A DNA stretch of 37,129 bases from UBA9732 sp963621975. GTDB taxonomy: Bacteria; Spirochaetota; Spirochaetia; Sphaerochaetales; Sphaerochaetaceae. A program made the translations under genes and the position numbers. The stretch lies in assembly GCA_963621975.1 (NCBI GenBank), contig CAVFGI010000019.1, positions 1 to 37,129 of the forward strand. The letters are read 5' to 3'. The notes below the pieces were generated by a model. It was not told the DNA's origin. It did not search any database and saw only the letters and a program-made list of their open reading frames with translations. Below, piece by piece: positions 33,720 through 37,129 of this stretch (its first letter is position 1; every line of letters starts with the position of its first letter).

Positions 33720-33741
33720 GTTTTTGCAAAACTGCCTTTAT
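33720..33741 (+). repeat. 22-bp dispersed repeat containing TTTTGCAAAA
   Basis: This 22-mer recurs with one mismatch on the minus strand at 1932-1953 upstream of the first barrel gene; its first 13 bases recur at 22732-22744. All three sites are intergenic. Confidence 0.6.
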
Positions 33742-33751
33742 GAACTGCTTG

Positions 33752-33832
33752 TTCCCTGAAAATAGACAAAATTGGGCTTTTTCATGGAAAATTTCCCTGA
33801 AAACATCGAAATTTTAACTTTTTCAGGGAAAA
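33752..33832. repeat. Two tandem 41-bp units, each an imperfect palindrome
   Basis: TTCCCTGAAAA begins each unit (33752 and 33793); each unit ends with its inverted copy (TTTTTCATGGAAAA, then TTTTTCAGGGAAAA). The second unit forms a perfect 12-bp stem. They lie between the rlmE promoter and the IS remnant. Confidence 0.75.
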
Positions 33833-34523
33833 TTTAAAGTGTATAAATTAGACAAAAGGAGTGAAAAATATTCGGATAGAGGCTTCCATATAATAGGGGC
33901 ATTATTATATGGGAAGAAGCAAAATTTGAGAAAGAAATTGAACAAGGTAAGAGATGTGATACAGTTCTTAGAGAATGGACTAAATACGACACCTATGGGT
34001 ATATAAAGATGTCTAAGCATTTACTTAGGCAAGGGTATTCATGGGCTACGGAGTTCAATATAAGGCGAATTTACAAAAAAATTAGGTCTACATGGAGTCT
34101 CTCCAAGGTTTATTACTACTAGAGTAGCTAAAGGAAAATCTGAAAAGTACCCATACCTCTTACGGAATAGAGTAATTAGGTATGTAAATGAAGTTTGGGC
34201 TACAGACATCACTTACATAAAGCTTGGGAATAGGATGGTCTACTTCACAGCTGTAATAGACCTATTTAGCAGAAAGATTCTATCTTGGAAACTTTCTGAG
34301 TCGATGGATGTAGGCTTCTGTCTTGATGTGGTACAAGAAGCTATCGTGAAATATGGCATTCCTGCAATTCTCAATACAGATTGTGGTAGTCAGTATACAT
34401 CAAAAGAATTCACCAGAGCTTGAACTACAAAACTCCAGAAGAGATTTACAAAGAAGGAAGTTTCCCGGAGAAGATAACTAAGAAGAAGGTAGCTTAGTCC
34501 GGATAAATTTTACAATTTTGTCT
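33764..34523 (+). mobile_element. Decayed IS3-family insertion sequence
   Basis: An 11-bp perfect inverted repeat, AGACAAAATTG at 33764-33774 and its complement at 34513-34523, brackets a broken IS3-type transposase gene. At about 760 bp the element is far shorter than an intact IS3 member (about 1.2-1.5 kb). No target duplication is visible. The exact ends are tentative. Confidence 0.6.
33910..34497 (+). pseudogene. IS3-family transposase (OrfB) remnant
   Basis: Three fragments in different frames. First, from 33910, with TKYDTYGYIKMSKHLLRQGY (the pre-catalytic helical region). A shift at an A7 run (34075-34081) leads to LGLHGVSPRF, then YPYLLRNRVIRYVNEVWATDITYIKL with the first catalytic Asp and LNTDCGSQYTSKEFT with the second Asp, ending in a stop after FTRA. 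Third, from 34420, NYKTPEEIYKEGSFPEKI, the normal C-terminus. About 70 residues between the second and third parts, including the catalytic Glu, are missing. Not functional. Confidence 0.85.
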
Positions 34524-34545
34524 TGACATGTCTCTTAGCATACTG

Positions 34546-36255
34546 TCATGGCCTTGTCAGCTCCGTTCTGTTGAAAAAGCCATCGACCTTAAGCGTTGCG
34601 GAGACCGCAAACTGAAGGTCAGTGAATGAAGAGGTGGTGTTCCTGTAGTTCGCCGCATGGATGATTCCAATCTCGCCTTCAAGGTCCAGATAGTCATCGA
34701 ACGCCTTGGAAACGCAAAGGTCCAGGACAAGACGTCTTTCAAGGAGGTCGCCTGTTATCATGTCCGAATCCTCTCCGTATGTAATCGTCGTATCCTTCTG
34801 CGAATCGAAGAACTTGATTCCCTGTTCGCCATGGATTCTGTAAAGGGCAGAGAAATCAATCTCCAATCCATTGTTGTCCCTCCAGTCGAAACCGGCTCCA
34901 ATCACGACCGAGTCCGGCCCATGCTTGTATCCAAGATATGACACATCATCAATCCCAGAAGTCGTCCAGTAGAGCTTCTTTCCTACGATGAGGTCCATGT
35001 TCCAGTACTCTTTGCATTCAACGTCCTTCTCCTTTAGATAAAGGTTTGGAGATGTGTACACGCCCTCCAAATAGGCATCGTATACTCCATTGAACAAAGA
35101 GCCTGACTTCGTCACATTCAAGAGTACACCATAGGCGCTCTGAGGGTTGTCGCTTCCATGCTCGCCGCTGAGCTGGATTTGGTCGAATACGAACTGCGAG
35201 TTGACGGCAAGCCCATAAGGAAGGGCTGCGGACACTTCAAATCCAAAGAAATTGTTCATGTTTCCAAGGTTTTTGCCGGTGCTGTCCGAGTAGTCGAACA
35301 CGTTGTGCAGGATGAAGAACGGGTTGAGCTTCCTCAAATCCATGAGGGCAGTTGTTCCATAAACCAACGCACCCTCTGACAACGACAGCGAAAGCCAGCT
35401 TGTAGGACTGAAGGACAGGTCGTGGAGAAATACCATTTGACGGGCGCGGCTAACGGTATAGTCGTTCTCAATCTTCAAGTGATTGTCTTCAAAAGAATTC
35501 TCAAACGACATCACAGTGAAACCATACGACACCATGCCTGAAACCACACTTGCCTTCGCAAAGTCCTGGAACCACAGGTTGTCGCCAAGGACAAGGTTGC
35601 CGGTCTTTCCGTTTCCAAGAGAAAGCCTATCCCTTCCAACAGTCAGGTTCATACCGCTCGTTCCAATTGAGACGAAGGCCTTGTGAGGGAACGTGAAGTC
35701 AATGTTGTCCTGGATACCAAGCTTCTTCATGAGGTTCGTCGTGTAGGTCTTGTAGTCTTCAGTCGAACGCCAAGAAGCGCCGTTGTCTATGTCAGTCACA
35801 TCAATGGTGAACTTTGCATACAGGTAGTCATTGAAGAAAAGGTCCGCACCAATGAGGAGCATTGGCTTCCTATCCTTCTTGGCAACAAGGAAATCGAATT
35901 CACTTGAAGACTGTTTGATGGCCTGAAAAGAGGTCTCTATTGCAAAATCTGCAGCGAACTCTCCGTTTCCGAGCACTTGGTCAATAACAACGGAAGGAGC
36001 CTCAAGCTTGCTTCTCAAGTCATTGTACATGCCAATGTACACATCATCCAGCTCTGAAACTGGAATGGCATCCATGATCCGCAGCATCTGGTCCGCCGAT
36101 ATTGGAAGGACCATAATCGCAGGTCTGACACCGGACACGGAGCACAGCGTCATCAAATCCCTATACTCATCGCTTGAAGGTCCAAACGTATTCTGAAGCG
36201 CAAAAACGGGAAATAGGCAACAAACAACCAAAAGAACAAGCAAACCTTTCTTCAT
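34546..36255 (-). CDS. Second Wzi-like outer-membrane beta-barrel protein, GC-rich
   Basis: 569 aa. AAGGAGG before the ATG; signal peptide MKKGLLVLLVVCCLFPVFA. Paralogue of 139-1869: same length, same N-terminal helical region (SADQMLRIMDAIPVSELDD), the same VGRDRLSLGN turn, LHDLSFSPTSWLSLSLSEGALV, DLRKLNPFFILHN and VNSQFVFDQIQL blocks. Base composition is about 50% G+C against about 38-40% in neighbouring genes, indicating separate origin. The C-terminus continues about 12 residues (DGFFNRTELTRP) beyond the last barrel strand of the paralogue and ends about 20 nt from the IS remnant, so the natural end may have been replaced. Probably an outer-membrane protein; function unknown. Confidence 0.65.
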   Translation of the reverse strand: MKKGLLVLLVVCCLFPVFALQNTFGPSSDEYRDLMTLCSVSGVRPAIMVLPISADQMLRIMDAIPVSELDDVYIGMYNDLRSKLEAPSVVIDQVLGNGEFAADFAIETSFQAIKQSSSEFDFLVAKKDRKPMLLIGADLFFNDYLYAKFTIDVTDIDNGASWRSTEDYKTYTTNLMKKLGIQDNIDFTFPHKAFVSIGTSGMNLTVGRDRLSLGNGKTGNLVLGDNLWFQDFAKASVVSGMVSYGFTVMSFENSFEDNHLKIENDYTVSRARQMVFLHDLSFSPTSWLSLSLSEGALVYGTTALMDLRKLNPFFILHNVFDYSDSTGKNLGNMNNFFGFEVSAALPYGLAVNSQFVFDQIQLSGEHGSDNPQSAYGVLLNVTKSGSLFNGVYDAYLEGVYTSPNLYLKEKDVECKEYWNMDLIVGKKLYWTTSGIDDVSYLGYKHGPDSVVIGAGFDWRDNNGLEIDFSALYRIHGEQGIKFFDSQKDTTITYGEDSDMITGDLLERRLVLDLCVSKAFDDYLDLEGEIGIIHAANYRNTTSSFTDLQFAVSATLKVDGFFNRTELTRP

Positions 36256-36284
36256 CTCTTTCCTCCTTGTTCCGTTTATAGATA

Positions 36285-36434
36285 CTAAGGCTTTGGTTTC
36301 ATGTTGTCCAGTTGATTCTCAAATCCCTGTCGAGGCCTCAACCTCCAAGACGGCCTCCCCTCCAGCTGCGACCTCACACAGAAGCCCTCCTTCATGGAAA
36401 CAGGCTGTCTCACTACGGGCGATCTCAATGGCAT
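36285..36434 (-). CDS. Possible small ORF (49 aa) upstream of the GC-rich barrel gene
   Basis: ATG at 36434 has a strong AAAGGAGG site; the frame stays open for 49 codons to TAG and ends 29 nt before the barrel start codon. The product is Arg/Pro-rich and basic (MPLRSPVVRQPVSMKEGF at the start, LDNMKPKP at the end), with no known motif. It has the same high G+C as the barrel gene. It could be a leader peptide, a real small protein, or leftover sequence. Confidence 0.35.
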   Translation of the reverse strand: MPLRSPVVRQPVSMKEGFCVRSQLEGRPSWRLRPRQGFENQLDNMKPKP

Positions 36435-36566
36435 CTTGTTCTCCTCCTTTCTAAAAAGATGGAATCTTATACATTCATTTACTGGATTTCTCTTTTATTT
36501 GAAAGGATTTCTTATCTATACAGGAACTTTATAAGTCACGGTTCATACCCTAGACATTAACACAAC

Positions 36567-36588
36567 TGTCTCAACATGGCTTGAGACA
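36567..36588. other. Hairpin TGTCTCAA-N6-TTGAGACA
   Basis: Perfect 8-bp arms around CATGGC. No T tract on either side. First of three stem-loops within 160 nt. Confidence 0.6.
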
Positions 36589-36622
36589 ACAGTATGTACG
36601 TCAGACGATTTTTTGCCACCTT

Positions 36623-36658
36623 TAAACGATAGCCTAGAGAGTGCACACCTATCGTTTA
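36623..36658. other. Palindrome TAAACGATAG-N16-CTATCGTTTA
   Basis: Perfect 10-bp inverted repeat. A further ATCGTTTA copy follows at 36672-36679, so the half-site occurs three times. It could be an operator or a replication or recombination site. Confidence 0.6.
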
Positions 36659-36696
36659 TAAAAAACGAGTAATCGTTTAATAGTGCATAAATATGA

Positions 36697-36721
36697 AAAA
36701 AGAGATAGACGGTCCTATCTC
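36697..36721 (-). terminator. Rho-independent terminator on the minus strand
   Basis: GAGATAG / CTATCTC 7-bp stem (36702-36708 with 36715-36721), 6-nt loop, followed on the minus strand by TTTTTT. It implies a transcript coming from beyond 36722. Confidence 0.65.
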
Positions 36722-36789
36722 CTCGTAAACTGGAATACTATCACTGGTTGTGAGTGCTCTATCTCTTAATCTCCACCTCTATGCCTGCC

Positions 36790-37054
36790 TTAAATGTTAC
36801 CTTGACGTGGCCATCGATCTATTCGCTGGATGAAGCCAAGCACCAGGCCTTCATCGTACTCGAAGAGTTCGTTTTCCTCCTTTGAGATTAACGACCCAAT
36901 AATACCTTGCTTCTGCTTTATATACACGATATAAAGGCCAAAAGCTTCATTCCAGAGTTGTGTTCTGAGTATATTGATTCGCCATAGATTGTGTTACTTT
37001 CCACTGACGTACATCCAACTCATCCACATTTCCATTCAAATAATGGTTTTGTCA
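36790..37054 (-). pseudogene. Unrecognised coding-like stretch, probably broken
   Basis: On the minus strand two overlapping frames look protein-like. One (about 37054 to 36947) includes YLNGNVDELDVRQWKVTQSM and stops. The other is open from 36993 to the TAA at 36790 and includes AFGLYIVYIKQKQ, SKEENELFEYDEGLVLGFIQ and RIDRWPRQGNI. Neither has a good start codon. The terminator at 36697-36721 lies downstream. They may be one gene split by a frameshift, or two remnants. I do not recognise the family. The rest of 36435-37129 shows no other gene. Confidence 0.3.
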
Positions 37055-37129
37055 AAAGGCATACCGTTTCAATGGTAAGCGTAATTTCGTAGTCTATTTT
37101 TTTGTTTAATTATTGAGAGACAATAGTGT

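Noticed and set aside
33823..34020. Minus-strand frame of 65 codons near the IS element
   Set aside because: It is antisense to the transposase fragment, has no ribosome site and no protein-like pattern.
34075..34081. A7 run in the IS transposase as a programmed frameshift site
   Set aside because: Programmed shifting in IS3 elements occurs between OrfA and OrfB, not inside OrfB, and the gene has a second break and a deletion, so decay is the simpler reading.
36312..36560. Plus-strand frame of 82 codons upstream of the GC-rich barrel
   Set aside because: No ribosome site, Pro/Arg low-complexity start typical of an antisense shadow; the minus-strand small ORF with AAAGGAGG explains the region better.
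1..37129. CRISPR arrays, rRNA genes, toxin-antitoxin pairs, restriction or phage-defence genes
   Set aside because: None seen: no regular spaced repeats, no rRNA-like stretches, and every larger open frame has a metabolic, envelope, informational or transposase explanation.

Overview
The window most likely comes from a host-associated spirochaete (Treponema or Sphaerochaeta-like; the genus is not resolved). This rests on the moderate A+T content (about 60%), several Met-Lys-Lys signal peptides followed by beta-barrel-like proteins, a solute-binding protein with a non-lipoprotein signal peptide, and the overall style of the housekeeping genes. No rRNA or marker gene in the window fixes the taxonomy.

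Layout. (1) 1-2.7 kb: the start of an exported protein with a G9 tract, a Wzi-like outer-membrane barrel, and a divergent YoaK/DUF1275 membrane protein. (2) 2.7-6.1 kb: a pectin/uronate cluster. On the minus strand kduI, a pectinesterase and an alpha/beta-hydrolase esterase overlap by 1-4 nt; kduD is divergent. Both esterases lack signal peptides, so they probably act on imported oligouronides. (3) 6.2-15.5 kb: one long minus-strand operon for a carbohydrate ABC importer. It has two permeases, a large binding protein, TWO UgpC/MsmX-type ATPases and FIVE small uncharacterised membrane proteins. A divergent xylose-isomerase-like TIM-barrel gene sits at its head, and an operator-like palindrome overlaps the operon promoter. 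(4) 16.5-23.4 kb: gdhA, then the minus-strand series YhhN-parE-parC-rluA. (5) 23.5-31.3 kb: leuS, the minus-strand operon deoC - thymidine-kinase-like gene - aminotransferase, and the plus-strand run NUDIX - aldo/keto reductase - YigZ. (6) 31.3-31.6 kb: tRNA-Ser(TGA), tRNA-Ser(GCT) and tRNA-Arg(GCG), then a terminator. (7) 31.6-33.7 kb: a small barrel-like outer-membrane protein, a rhomboid protease and rlmE. (8) 33.7-37.1 kb: an accessory segment with tandem palindromes, a decayed IS3-family element, a GC-rich block carrying a second Wzi-like barrel and a possible 49-aa ORF, and a hairpin-rich end with coding-like debris.

How the genes fit together. The kdu/esterase cluster and the neighbouring ABC operon look like one pectic-oligosaccharide uptake and catabolism locus: import, removal of methyl and possibly acetyl groups, then isomerisation and reduction towards 2-keto-3-deoxygluconate. 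The lyase or unsaturated-uronyl hydrolase, KDG kinase and KDPG aldolase that would complete the path are not in the window.

The strongest unexpected signals are the unusual ABC operon, a recurring promoter geometry in which the -10 box lies only 6-7 nt before the start codon of genes lacking a Shine-Dalgarno sequence (leaderless mRNAs), a G9 tract at the signal-peptide end of an exported protein, a tRNA-Arg with anticodon GCG, and a thymidine-kinase-like protein twice the usual length.
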